A stretch of DNA of 48,611 bases. Origin: a bacterium. Lineage in GTDB: Bacteria; Vulcanimicrobiota; Vulcanimicrobiia; Vulcanimicrobiales; Vulcanimicrobiaceae. Below are positions 1 to 7,865 of this stretch, piece by piece. The notes beneath the pieces are model-generated. The model saw only the letters and a program-made list of their open reading frames with translations. It was not told where the DNA came from and did no database searches. Position numbers and translations under genes: made by a program. The stretch's first letter is position 1. Each line of letters opens with the position of its first letter. The stretch is taken from positions 1 through 48,611 of the forward strand of contig JAJYFM010000006.1 in NCBI GenBank assembly GCA_021790895.1, in the 5' to 3' direction.

Positions 1-1381
1 CCATCAGCGCGAGCGTCGATCCGCAGACCGAGGCCATCGATGAGGAACCGTTCGATTCGAGCACTTCGCTCATCAAACGCATCGTGTACGGGAACTCTTC
101 CTTCGGCGGAAGCACGGGCAGCAGCGCACGTTCGGCAAGATGTCCGTGGCCGATCTCACGACGGCCGGGGCCGCGCATCGGGCGCGTTTCGCCGACCGAG
201 AAGGGCGGGAAGTTGTAGAAGTGCATGTAGCGCTTGTCTTCAAGCGCGACGATGCCGTCGAGCCGCTGCGCATCGCTGGTCGAACCGAGCGTCGCCGCGG
301 TGAAGACCTGCGTTTGTCCGCGCGTGAACACGCCCGAGCCGTGGACGCGGGGCACGTAATGCACCTTCGACCAGATCGGACGGATCTCGTCGGGCTTGCG
401 GCCATCGGGACGAATCTTCTCGTCGACGACCATCGTGCGCAGTTCGTCTTCTTCCATCATCTTGATGATTTTACCGAACTCTTTTGCGCCCGCAGAGGTC
501 TCGAGCAGCAACTTGACTGCTTCGTCTTTCTTCGTGCAACGTTCGATCGCACTCTCGACGCTGAGCGTCGCGAATGCGGCTTCACGCTCGCCCTTTTCGA
601 TGACGCGCATCGCTTTGGCGACATCTTTGGCAAAGGCTTTGCGCATCCACTTTTCGAGATCGGCGTTCGGCGTCTGCACCGGGAAGGCACGTTTCTTCTT
701 GCCGACTTTTTTGGCGAGTCCGTCGATCGCTTTCACGATCTTCTTGATCTCTTTGTGCGCGAATTCAACTGCGCCGAGGAAATCGTCTTCCGAAATCTCG
801 TCGCCGCCGCCTTCGACCATCATCACCGCATCGGCAGTGCCGGCGATAACGATATCCATGCCGCCGGTCACGTATTGCGGCAGCGTCGGGTTGCAGATAT
901 ACTCGCCCTCTTCATCGCGGCCGACACGCACGGCAGCGACCGTTTTATCGAACGGAATATCGGAGAACGCGAGCGCAGCGCCGGCGGCGCAGACGCCGAT
1001 GACATCGGCATCGAGCTCGGGGTCGACCGAGAGCACCGTTGCGACGATTTGCACGTCATTGCGGAAGCCGTCGGGGAAGAGCGGACGGATCGGGCGATCG
1101 ATCTGGCGCGAGCTGAGCACGGCGTGCTCGGGCGGGCGCCCTTCGCGTTTGATGTATCCACCGGGGATTTTGCCTGCCGCGTACATCTTCTCTTCGAAGT
1201 CGCAGGTCAGGGGGAAAAAGTCGATACCTTCGCGGGGTTTCGCGGAGGCGGTGACGGCGCAGAGCACGACGTTTTGGTCGCCATAACGAACCAGGGCCGA
1301 ACCGTTTGCCTGCTTGGCAAGTTCGCCGGTTTCGATGACCATCGTGCGCCCGCCGATCTCTAATGAGATGCTTTCGGGCAC
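1..1381 (-). CDS. pnp: Polynucleotide phosphorylase, 3' part outside the window
   Basis: This is a 3'-5' exoribonuclease that degrades RNA using phosphate. Translation from the GTG at 1379-1381 gives about 460 residues of an expected 700 or more. The first RNase PH-like domain comes first, then the linking helical domain, then the start of the second RNase PH domain with RPDGR, FPPFSVGE and RREIGHG. The highly conserved SNGSSSMASVCGSTLALM run lies near the window edge. The KH and S1 RNA-binding domains would lie beyond position 1. The GTG start is supported by an AAGGAG ribosome site five bases upstream; no in-frame ATG fits the family N-terminus. The gene usually follows rpsO, but here rpsO lies about 4.3 kb upstream with other genes between them. 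Confidence 0.96.
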   Translation of the reverse strand, partial: MPESISLEIGGRTMVIETGELAKQANGSALVRYGDQNVVLCAVTASAKPREGIDFFPLTCDFEEKMYAAGKIPGGYIKREGRPPEHAVLSSRQIDRPIRPLFPDGFRNDVQIVATVLSVDPELDADVIGVCAAGAALAFSDIPFDKTVAAVRVGRDEEGEYICNPTLPQYVTGGMDIVIAGTADAVMMVEGGGDEISEDDFLGAVEFAHKEIKKIVKAIDGLAKKVGKKKRAFPVQTPNADLEKWMRKAFAKDVAKAMRVIEKGEREAAFATLSVESAIERCTKKDEAVKLLLETSAGAKEFGKIIKMMEEDELRTMVVDEKIRPDGRKPDEIRPIWSKVHYVPRVHGSGVFTRGQTQVFTAATLGSTSDAQRLDGIVALEDKRYMHFYNFPPFSVGETRPMRGPGRREIGHGHLAERALLPVLPPKEEFPYTMRLMSEVLESNGSSSMASVCGSTLALM

Positions 1382-1436
1382 GGGGACTCCTTACAGAGGG
1401 GTGTTTTGTTTATTCTTTTTTGAACCGCTCTCTCTT

Positions 1437-1474
1437 CGGGGGCGCGCGGGCGAAGCCCTATGGGAATACCCCCG
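1437..1474 (-). promoter_or_regulatory. Two-tier hairpin in the pnp leader
   Basis: On the pnp strand, CGGGGG and CCCCCG can pair as a 6-bp outer stem around an inner GGGC-TTC-GCCC hairpin. It ends about 55 bases before the GTG start and is followed by a purine-rich stretch, so it does not look like a terminator. In enterobacteria pnp mRNA is autoregulated through a leader hairpin cut by RNase III, and this may be a counterpart. That role is inference from position alone. Confidence 0.35.
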
Positions 1475-1562
1475 GAGGCTCTCTAGCAAAGAAGCGCATA
1501 CCTGTTCAGCGCCGTCAGCGGGCCCCCGGGCATAATCTGGGCTGAGGGCGAACGAGTCGAGC

Positions 1563-3305
1563 ATGCAACGCCTTGCCCGCCCACTGCTCGCCGCCCTCTC
1601 CGCCCTCTCGCTACTCGGCGTCGGCCCGTGGCCGCGGCCGAAGATGGCGATCTCTCCGCCGATGGGGATCGGCCGCCACGGGATGGTGGTGACCGAGCAG
1701 CGCTACGCATCGCAGGTTGGGCTCGACGTCCTCAAACACGGCGGCAACGCCGTCGATGCGGCGGTCGCGGTCGCCTATGCGCTCGCGGTCGTCGACCCGT
1801 GCTGCGGGAATATCGGCGGCGGCGGCTTCATGTTGGTGCGCATGCACGACGGGCGCAGCGCCTTCATCGACTTTCGCGAAGTTGCGCCGGCGCGCGCGAC
1901 GCCCTCGATGTATCTCGACAAGCACGGCAACGTCGTGCCCGGGCGCTCGACGAAAGGCTGGCTCTCCATCGGCGTTCCCGGCACGGTCGCCGGCATGGAG
2001 ACGGCGCGCAAACGCTTCGGCACGATGTCTCGCTCCGCGCTGATGGCGCCCGCGATCTCGCTGGCGAAAAACGGTTTTACCTTTGTCGGCGGCGACCTCA
2101 TTCCGTTCCGCGGCTCGCTCGCCGAAGGCTACAGCGGCGCCTACACGTTTGCGAAGCAGCCGAATCTCCGCGCGATCTGGATGCCGAACGGACACTTACC
2201 GGTGCCGGGACAGGTCGTGAAACAACCGGAGCTTGCGCGCACGCTCGAAGAGATTTCGCGCGGCGGCGCGGCGGCGTTCTATCGCGGCCCGATCGCGCAC
2301 GCGATTGTCGCTGCAAGTACCGCCCACGGCGGCATTCTCTCGCTGCGCGATTTCGCCGATTATCACACCGTCGTCAGCACGCCGACCGTTTGCGATTACC
2401 ACGGCTACAAAATTATTTCATCGCCGCCGCCGAGTTCAGGCGGGGTGACGATCTGCGAAATATTGCATATCGTGGCGCCCTATCCGTTCACGCAGTGGGG
2501 ATGGCATTCCATCAAAGAGACGCATTACTTAGTCGAGGCCGAACGGCGCGCGTATGCCGATCGCAACGCCTATCTCGGCGATCCCGCCTTCGGTGCCGAG
2601 CCGATCGCGCAGTTGCTCTCGCAATCGTACGCCGCGAAATTACGCGCGCAGATTTCACCGACGCGCGCTACTCCGTCGAGCCAAGTGCATCCCGGGCTCG
2701 GCGTCCACTGGCACGAGCATCGCGATACCACGCACTTTTCGATCGTCGATCGCTGGGGGAATGCAGTCGGCGTTACCTACACGCTTAACGACTGGTTCGG
2801 CGCAGGGGTGATGGCCGGCACGACCGGGTTCTTTCTCAACGACGAGATGGATGATTTCACCTCGAAGCCCGGCGTGCCGAACATGTACGGCTTAGTCCAG
2901 GGGAAAGTCAACGACATCGAACCGTTCAAACATCCGCTCTCGTCGATGTCGCCGACGATCGTGCTGCATGGCGGCAAGCTCTTCATGGTGACCGGGAGCC
3001 CCGGCGGATCGCGCATCATCACCATCACGCTCGAAACGATTCTCAACGCGGTCGATTTCGGTATGGACGCGATGCAGGCCGTCGATGCGCCGCGCATTCA
3101 CATGCAGTGGCTCCCCGATGAGATTCAATACGAGCCGGGCGCCTTCGCACCGACCGTCATTCTCGCGCTTGAAAAAGAGGGCTATAAGCTCGTGCAGATT
3201 CCCACCTGGGGCTCGGCGCAAGCGATCGTCGTCGATCCGAAAACCGGTCTCCTCGAAGGCGGGAGCGATCGTCGCCACCCCGCCGGTGCGGCGCTGGGGT
3301 ACTAA
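1563..3305 (+). CDS. ggt: Gamma-glutamyltransferase, secreted
   Basis: This Ntn-hydrolase cleaves the gamma-glutamyl bond of glutathione and related peptides. The product is 580 residues, the usual length for a full precursor with large and small chains. A hydrophobic segment at residues 5-20 looks like a Sec signal peptide, so the enzyme should act outside the cytoplasm. The large chain begins with MVVTEQRYASQVGLDVL and contains GNIGGGGFM. The autoprocessing site is in the DTTHFSIVD segment, where the threonine starting the small chain is the catalytic nucleophile. The small chain carries the substrate-pocket segment LSSMSPTIV and the oxyanion glycines in TGSPGGSRI. The start has only a weak ribosome site. 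It is transcribed divergently from pnp and stands alone. Confidence 0.95.
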   Translation: MQRLARPLLAALSALSLLGVGPWPRPKMAISPPMGIGRHGMVVTEQRYASQVGLDVLKHGGNAVDAAVAVAYALAVVDPCCGNIGGGGFMLVRMHDGRSAFIDFREVAPARATPSMYLDKHGNVVPGRSTKGWLSIGVPGTVAGMETARKRFGTMSRSALMAPAISLAKNGFTFVGGDLIPFRGSLAEGYSGAYTFAKQPNLRAIWMPNGHLPVPGQVVKQPELARTLEEISRGGAAAFYRGPIAHAIVAASTAHGGILSLRDFADYHTVVSTPTVCDYHGYKIISSPPPSSGGVTICEILHIVAPYPFTQWGWHSIKETHYLVEAERRAYADRNAYLGDPAFGAEPIAQLLSQSYAAKLRAQISPTRATPSSQVHPGLGVHWHEHRDTTHFSIVDRWGNAVGVTYTLNDWFGAGVMAGTTGFFLNDEMDDFTSKPGVPNMYGLVQGKVNDIEPFKHPLSSMSPTIVLHGGKLFMVTGSPGGSRIITITLETILNAVDFGMDAMQAVDAPRIHMQWLPDEIQYEPGAFAPTVILALEKEGYKLVQIPTWGSAQAIVVDPKTGLLEGGSDRRHPAGAALGY

Positions 3306-3394
3306 GAGCGACCGTTCGCCGGGCTCGCACGTATCGGAGGGCATCCCGACCTTCCCGCGAGGGCCGGCGGGGCATCACCTGGTATAACGCGGGG

Positions 3395-4252
3395 ATGCAG
3401 ACCCTGACCCCCCAACGCTTGAGGGAGCTTGACCTCAAGGCGACCGACGTGCGCGAAGGTATCATCCGCGCGCTGCTCGCCGCGGGCTCCGGCCATTCCG
3501 CCGGCTCGCTCGACATGGCCGACATCTTCACCGCGCTCTACGGACACGTGATGCGCCACCGCCCCGAGGAGCCGACCTGGCCGCAGCGCGACCGACTGCT
3601 GCTCTCCTGCGGGCATATCGCTCCGGTGCGCTACTCGGCGATGGCGAACTTCGGCTACTTTCCGGTCGACGAATTGCTGACGCTACGTAAATTCGGTACG
3701 CGTCTGCAAGGGCACCCCGAGCGCGTGACGCTCCCGAGTGTCGAAACGACCTCGGGTCCGCTTGGTGAGGGGCTCGCGCAGGGCGTCGGCATGGCGCAGG
3801 GTGCAAAGATGGACGGCGCCGATTATCGCGTCTACGTCGTAACCTCCGATGCCGAACATCAATGCGGCCTGCATTGGGAGGCGATGATGACGGCGGCGAA
3901 ATTCAAACTCGATAATCTGCTCTGCATCATCGACCGCAACTTCATTCAGATCGACGGCAGCACCGAAGAGATTATGCCGCTCGAACCGCTCGCCGATAAA
4001 TACCGCGCCTTTAATTGGGAAGTTTTCGAATGCGACGGGCACGATATCGCCGCGTTCGTTGCGACCGTGGAGCGCGCGCATGCGGTGAAAGACAAGCCGC
4101 AGGTGATCATCGCGAAAACGATTCCCGGTAAGGGCGTGAGCTACATGGAGGGTGATTACACCTGGCATGGACGGCCGCCGAACGCCGAGCAGGCAAAAAA
4201 CGCACTCGCCGAGCTCGCGGCTACGCGGGAGAGGATTCTCGCGCATGTCTAA
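3395..4252 (+). CDS. Transketolase, N-terminal subunit
   Basis: This is the thiamine diphosphate-binding half of a two-gene transketolase (285 residues), which moves two-carbon units between sugar phosphates. The family pattern is visible: AAGSGHSAGSLDMADI near residue 30, the HPE/TTSGPLGEGLAQGVGMA region, and a TPP motif beginning SDAEHQCGLHWEA and continuing to IDRNFIQIDG. The more common form of the TPP motif is GDGE; here the first positions are TSDAE. Split transketolases of about 280 plus 310-340 residues are common in archaea and many bacteria. The ATG lies only six bases after a TATAAC sequence and has no clear ribosome site, so a leaderless transcript is possible. The stop overlaps the start of the C-terminal subunit gene by 8 bases. 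Confidence 0.93.
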   Translation: MQTLTPQRLRELDLKATDVREGIIRALLAAGSGHSAGSLDMADIFTALYGHVMRHRPEEPTWPQRDRLLLSCGHIAPVRYSAMANFGYFPVDELLTLRKFGTRLQGHPERVTLPSVETTSGPLGEGLAQGVGMAQGAKMDGADYRVYVVTSDAEHQCGLHWEAMMTAAKFKLDNLLCIIDRNFIQIDGSTEEIMPLEPLADKYRAFNWEVFECDGHDIAAFVATVERAHAVKDKPQVIIAKTIPGKGVSYMEGDYTWHGRPPNAEQAKNALAELAATRERILAHV

Positions 4253-5261
4253 CACGCAAACCCTCGATCGCGCCGCGCAAGCGATGAACTTGATCGATTA
4301 TCGCGATACTGCAAACCTCAAACAATTGCCGACGCGAAACGGCTTCGGCGAAGGGCTGCTCGAGGCGGCGCAGGCGAATCGGAACGTGATCGGCATCTGC
4401 GCTGACCTTTCGGAATCGACGCGTTTCGAAGCGCTCAAGAATACGCTCCCCGAGCAATATTTAGAGATCGGCGTCGCCGAACAGATGCTCGTGGCGATGG
4501 CGGGTGGGCTCGCGGCGGTCGGCAAGATCCCGTGGATCGCCAGCTACGCGATGTTTAACCCCGGGCGTTCGTGGGAGCAAGTCCGCACCATCATGGCGCT
4601 CAACCAGAGCAATGTGAAGATTGCGGGCGCGCACGCCGGCGTCTCGGTCGGCCCCGACGGAGCGACCCATCAGGCGATCGAAGATATCGCGATCATGCGC
4701 GTGATTCCGCACATGTTCGTCGTCGTTCCCTGCGACAGCGTGCAGACGAAAAAAGCGACGCTCGCGCTCTCGCAGACCTTCGGACCGACCTATCTCCGCT
4801 TCGCCCGCGAAAAATCGGCGATCATTACGAGCGAAGCGACGCCTTTCGAGATCGGCAAGGCGCAGATCTTCCGCGAAGGCGCCGATGTTGCCATCGTCGC
4901 TTGCGGCATCCTCGTCTACAACGCGCTGATCGCTGCCGATAAACTCTCGCGCGAACGCGGTATCGAGTGTCGTGTGGTCAACAACCACACCGTCAAACCG
5001 ATGGACGAAGCGGCGATTCTCGACGCGGCGAAGACTTGCGGCGCGGTGGTGACGGTCGAAGAGCACCAGGTGCACGGCGGCATGGGCTCGCGCGTCGCCG
5101 AGATTCTCTCCGCGCAGCACCCGACACCGATCGAATTCATCGGCGTCGACGATCGTTTCGGTCAGTCCGGCGATCCCGTCGAACTGATCGAACATTACGG
5201 TATGGGCAGCGCGGCGATTGAAGCCGCGGTGCTGCGAGCGCACGCGCGCAAACGCCCGTAA
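4245..5261 (+). CDS. Transketolase, C-terminal subunit
   Basis: This is the second half of the split transketolase (338 residues), with the pyrimidine-binding and C-terminal domains. Features seen are NGFGEGLLEAA, the catalytic glutamate in YLEIGVAEQMLVAMAGGLA, the HAGVSVGPDGATHQAIED segment and the C-terminal EEHQVHGGMGSRVAE. I chose the ATG at 4245 because it overlaps the stop of the N-terminal gene and gives the MSNTQ start. An in-frame extension upstream to 4152 would only read the previous gene in another frame. About 25 residues precede the first conserved block, slightly more than usual. The overlap implies translational coupling and equal production of the two subunits. Confidence 0.93.
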   Translation: MSNTQTLDRAAQAMNLIDYRDTANLKQLPTRNGFGEGLLEAAQANRNVIGICADLSESTRFEALKNTLPEQYLEIGVAEQMLVAMAGGLAAVGKIPWIASYAMFNPGRSWEQVRTIMALNQSNVKIAGAHAGVSVGPDGATHQAIEDIAIMRVIPHMFVVVPCDSVQTKKATLALSQTFGPTYLRFAREKSAIITSEATPFEIGKAQIFREGADVAIVACGILVYNALIAADKLSRERGIECRVVNNHTVKPMDEAAILDAAKTCGAVVTVEEHQVHGGMGSRVAEILSAQHPTPIEFIGVDDRFGQSGDPVELIEHYGMGSAAIEAAVLRAHARKRP

Positions 5262-5280
5262 CGCTCGCAGCGATAAAAAA

Positions 5281-5628
5281 CTACGGAAGCGTTTGCGTTG
5301 GTGCAGGCGGCGGAGTCTGCTGTGCCTCCAACGTGATGAGGAAGCCGCCCGTCCATCCCGCGAAGAGATTGTAGAGCGCGGTCACGATGGCGAGCGCGAT
5401 AAAGGCGAAGATGCCGTAGAAGATCGGAAAGATCACGATGATCAACGGGCCCATCATCAGGAGTGGGAACGCGTAGGGCATCGGCGCTCCAAAATGGCCG
5501 ATCATCGCCCCGATCATCGAGGAAGACAGAAAGATGAGGATCGCGATGACGAGCGCGATGCCGGCGTAGAGCAGCGCGCCGATCGAGGCGACGCTGATAA
5601 CATCAAGGTGTTTGAGTCGGTAGTTCAT
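5281..5628 (-). CDS. Small integral membrane protein, unknown role
   Basis: This is a 115-residue protein that opens with MNYRLKHLDVISVASIGALLY and then has two to three long hydrophobic segments (about residues 12-35, 47-68 and 70-95). The tail is rich in Pro and Gln. The opening, in which a short polar stretch and a conserved leucine-valine-serine-alanine pattern enter the first helix, recalls small DUF3566-like membrane proteins, but I cannot assign a family with confidence. It lies 51 bases downstream of rpsO on the same strand and may be co-transcribed with it. No enzymatic motif is visible. Confidence 0.75.
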   Translation of the reverse strand: MNYRLKHLDVISVASIGALLYAGIALVIAILIFLSSSMIGAMIGHFGAPMPYAFPLLMMGPLIIVIFPIFYGIFAFIALAIVTALYNLFAGWTGGFLITLEAQQTPPPAPTQTLP

Positions 5629-5679
5629 GGGAGCGACTTCGCGCCGCCCCCATGGAGACCTGGATTCTGCGAGCGGTCT

Positions 5680-5949
5680 TTAGCGGCGCAGACCGAGATC
5701 GGCGATGAGCTGCCGATATTTCTCGATATCTTTGCGCTGCAGATAGCTCAGCAAGCGACGGCGCTGCCCGACCTGCAGTAAGAGGCCGCGGCGGCTGTGA
5801 TGGTCTTTTTTATGAATCTTGAGGTGCTCGGTCAATTGATTGATCGAGTGCGTGAGAATCGCGACTTGGACCTCCGCCGAACCGGTATCGTTGGTTCCGC
5901 GACCGTATTTGCCGGCGATCTCCGCCTTTTGTTCTTTGGTTAATGGCAC
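5680..5949 (-). CDS. rpsO: 30S ribosomal protein S15
   Basis: An 89-residue primary rRNA-binding protein of the small subunit platform. The family signature is clear: [40 protein letters not shown] and [17 protein letters not shown]. The start is GTG at 5947-5949, preceded by AAGGAG six bases upstream. S15 usually represses its own mRNA through a leader structure; I see no obvious pseudoknot in the short leader. A candidate promoter sits about 65-95 bases upstream. rpsO commonly precedes pnp, but here the pair is separated by the transketolase and gamma-glutamyltransferase genes on the other strand. Confidence 0.97.
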   Translation of the reverse strand: MPLTKEQKAEIAGKYGRGTNDTGSAEVQVAILTHSINQLTEHLKIHKKDHHSRRGLLLQVGQRRRLLSYLQRKDIEKYRQLIADLGLRR

Positions 5950-6013
5950 GAAGGGCTCCTTACAACAGGATAGGCTCGCTCGGGTGCAGAGATTCCGCCC
6001 CGGCGACTGAGGG

Positions 6014-6043
6014 ACTATACCAGAGAATCGCCCTCGGCGCCAA
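6014..6043 (-). promoter_or_regulatory. Candidate rpsO promoter
   Basis: On the minus strand a TTGGCG hexamer (6038-6043) is followed after 18 bases by TATAGT (6014-6019). This is a fair match to a housekeeping sigma-70-type promoter. It sits in the only non-coding stretch upstream of rpsO, between rpsO and the 3' end of the toxin gene. Confidence 0.4.
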
Positions 6044-6073
6044 GCAGGGGGGCCTTCCGGGAAGAGCTCAAGG

Positions 6074-6418
6074 TTAGGGAATCGCGAGGAGGCGCCGTAC
6101 GAGGCTTCGCACAGCGTTGGTGGTTGCGATGTTGGCTTTCCCGGCGATCTCGGCTTTTCTCGTTCGCCAGTCGAGACTTTTTAGCTGATCCGAGAGAGCA
6201 ACACCCTCCACGCCCTCGACGCCGCTTACGCAAACTTCAAATGGGTAGCCCTTCCTTATCGAGGTGATCGGACATCCGACGACGAGCAAGGTTTTTTGGT
6301 TATAGTCGCGCGGCGAGAGGACTAAGAACGGCCGACGACCCCGTTGCTCGTGCCCCAGCGTTGGGTCGAACGTGAGCCAGAGCACGTCTCCGTCGCCGGG
6401 TGCCTCCTCGGTTACCAA
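6074..6418 (-). CDS. mazF: MazF/PemK-type toxin
   Basis: A 114-residue protein of the MazF/PemK fold, in most cases a sequence-specific mRNA endoribonuclease. The N-terminal [18 protein letters not shown] block, the [13 protein letters not shown] strand and the later [19 protein letters not shown] block match the family, including the conserved arginine in RRPF and the SDQ(I/L)KSLDWR segment. I start it at TTG 6416-6418, which overlaps the last codons of the antitoxin gene; the family usually has 5-10 residues before the GD(I/V) strand. An in-frame GTG lies a few codons later. Reading further upstream would simply run through the antitoxin gene in the wrong frame. It forms a toxin-antitoxin pair with the gene at 6412-6654. 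Confidence 0.87.
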   Translation of the reverse strand: MVTEEAPGDGDVLWLTFDPTLGHEQRGRRPFLVLSPRDYNQKTLLVVGCPITSIRKGYPFEVCVSGVEGVEGVALSDQLKSLDWRTRKAEIAGKANIATTNAVRSLVRRLLAIP

Positions 6419-6654
6419 AGCTCTGCCCCGTGGATCTGCGCGAAGGTTTCGCGATGGAGGTTTTCGGGTGAGATCGCGGCTACGAGTTCGGCGAGTGATT
6501 GCTCGCTGTGCCGGGGTACGAGGGCGATGGTTCCGTTTTGCACGGTCACGTCGACCACGCTGCCCGCCTCGAGATGAGCCTGGTGAAGCGCATCTTTTGG
6601 AAGCCGCACCGCGAGACTGTTGCCCCATCGCGCGATCGTTGCTTTCACAGACAT
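6412..6654 (-). CDS. mazE: MazE/AbrB-type antitoxin
   Basis: An 80-residue protein beginning with MSVKATIARWGNSLAVRLPK, the swapped-hairpin AbrB/MazE DNA-binding fold (consensus: kWGNSlavRiP). The C-terminal half (about residues 45-80) is more acidic and would wrap and neutralise the toxin. The stop overlaps the toxin start by a few bases, giving the usual antitoxin-first coupling. The ATG has an adjacent GGAG. An AT-rich direct repeat in the upstream region (6686-6704) is a likely autoregulatory operator. Confidence 0.9.
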   Translation of the reverse strand: MSVKATIARWGNSLAVRLPKDALHQAHLEAGSVVDVTVQNGTIALVPRHSEQSLAELVAAISPENLHRETFAQIHGAELW

Positions 6655-6685
6655 CTCCGTATGTTCGGTGCGCGGCGTTATCAAT

Positions 6686-6704
6686 GTATATCCGGAGTAT
6701 ATCC
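6686..6704. promoter_or_regulatory. Direct repeat, candidate MazEF operator
   Basis: Two copies of GTATATCC (6686-6693 and 6697-6704) are spaced 11 bases start to start, that is one helical turn, in an AT-rich island upstream of the antitoxin gene. MazE-type antitoxins repress their own operon by binding repeats at the promoter. The spacing puts both copies on the same DNA face. Confidence 0.5.
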
Positions 6705-6740
6705 AAAAGATGTTCCGCGCGCCACCTCTTCCGGCGGCCG

Positions 6741-7115
6741 CTAGCGCAGCGGGGTCGGGTGCCCGTTCTCGTCGACAGCGACCATGACGAAGGTGCCGAC
6801 CGTGGCGAGCCGCCGCTCCCCGTTGCCGGGGTTCTCGGCCCAGAGCTCGACCTCGAGCGTCACCGAGGTGCGGCCGACCCGGGCGATGCGGGCGGTCGTC
6901 TCGGCGAACTCGCCGACCTTGATCGGGGCGCGGAAGTCGATCCGATCCATCGAGGCGGTCACGAAGGTTCGCCGGAAGGCCCGGGCTGCGGTGATACCCG
7001 CGACGACATCCATCATCGCCAGTGCCTTTCCGCCGAAGAGCGTTCCATGGTGATTCGCGTCGTTGGGGAAGACGATCTCGGTGCGACGCTCGACGACTTG
7101 CTCGGGTTCTATCAT
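6741..7115 (-). CDS. Acyl-CoA thioesterase, hotdog fold (YciA type)
   Basis: A 124-residue single hotdog domain that should hydrolyse acyl-CoA to free acid and CoA in the cytoplasm. The motif FPNDANHHGTLFGGKALAMMD contains the conserved Asn, the FGG turn and the catalytic Asp of the YciA/cytosolic acyl-CoA thioester hydrolase family. VTASMDRIDFRAPIKVGE and TSVTLEVELWAEN are the following conserved strands. The ATG at 7113-7115 is only two bases from the GTG of the divergent pirin gene, so its promoter must lie within the pirin coding sequence. A TACTAT box ends six bases before the ATG and there is no ribosome site, which suggests a leaderless message. Confidence 0.9.
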   Translation of the reverse strand: MIEPEQVVERRTEIVFPNDANHHGTLFGGKALAMMDVVAGITAARAFRRTFVTASMDRIDFRAPIKVGEFAETTARIARVGRTSVTLEVELWAENPGNGERRLATVGTFVMVAVDENGHPTPLR

Positions 7116-7117
7116 AG

Positions 7118-7846
7118 GTGGATAGTATCATCACTCAACGGAGCGGCGCACGTGCCTACTTCGATCACGGCTGGCTGAAAACGTATCATTCGTTCAGCTT
7201 TGCTGATTATTACGACCCCGAGAATCTTCATTGGGGCGCGTTACGCGTCTTCAACGACGATGTGATCGAAGCCGGCGAAGGCTTCGGCACCCACCCGCAC
7301 CGCGACATGGAGATCCTCACCTACGTCCTCGACGGGGAGCTCGAGCATCGCGACTCCATGGGAAACCACGGCGTGGTAACGCCGGGCGGCGTACAGTATC
7401 TCTCGGCGGGTACCGGCATCACGCATTCGGAGTTCAACCATTCGAAAGAGCACCCCGTGCATCTCGTGCAGATGTGGGTAATGCCGCACGCGAAAGATCT
7501 CGCGCCGCGCTACGGCCAAGTCGATTACACGCGCGCCGAGCGTCTGAATCGTTGGTTGCCGATCGCGACCGGGCAGCCGGGTATCGATTCGCGCATTGCG
7601 ATCTGGCAGGATGCGACGTGCTACGTCGCGCGCGTCGAAGGCGCTCCGCTCACGTTCTCGCTCGGAGCCGATCGTTACGGATTTCTCTTTCTCGCAAGCG
7701 GCGAAGCAGAGGTCGCGGGCGAGCGATTGAAACCGGGCGATGCGCTGCGGTTGCAGGGACCGTTCGAAGGCGCGATTCACGCCGCGGGCGCCGAGTTGGT
7801 TTTCTGGGATACGCCCTCGATGAGCCAGGCACGGCACGGCCGATAA
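7118..7846 (+). CDS. Pirin family bicupin
   Basis: A 242-residue two-cupin protein. The N-terminal cupin has DHGWLKTYHSFSFADYYDP, the metal-binding histidines in GTHPHRDMEILTYVLDG and LSAGTGITHSEFNHS, and glutamates near them, as in YhaK/YhhW-type pirins. Some of these proteins are quercetin 2,3-dioxygenases; others are redox-responsive regulators. The C-terminal cupin (about residues 150-240) is degenerate, as usual. The start is GTG, two bases from the divergent thioesterase start. The protein heads a plus-strand run of redox genes, and the next gene begins 19 bases downstream. Substrate not predictable from sequence. Confidence 0.92.
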   Translation: MDSIITQRSGARAYFDHGWLKTYHSFSFADYYDPENLHWGALRVFNDDVIEAGEGFGTHPHRDMEILTYVLDGELEHRDSMGNHGVVTPGGVQYLSAGTGITHSEFNHSKEHPVHLVQMWVMPHAKDLAPRYGQVDYTRAERLNRWLPIATGQPGIDSRIAIWQDATCYVARVEGAPLTFSLGADRYGFLFLASGEAEVAGERLKPGDALRLQGPFEGAIHAAGAELVFWDTPSMSQARHGR

Positions 7847-7865
7847 ACGAAGCGCTCGCAGCACT

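Noticed and set aside
140-1363. Long plus-strand open frame of 407 codons
   Set aside because: It is the antisense of pnp; the minus-strand translation gives all PNPase motifs, and the plus frame has none of any family.
5262-5280. Terminator between transketolase and the small membrane protein gene
   Set aside because: The only stem (CGCT/AGCG) is 4 bp long, too weak to call despite the A run.
5665-5695. Terminator at the end of rpsO
   Set aside because: A CGGTCT/AGACCG stem overlaps the stop codon but has no T tail, so termination there is not supported.
6074-6706. 210-codon protein spanning toxin and antitoxin region
   Set aside because: Only the last 114 codons match MazF; the first part reads the antitoxin gene out of frame.
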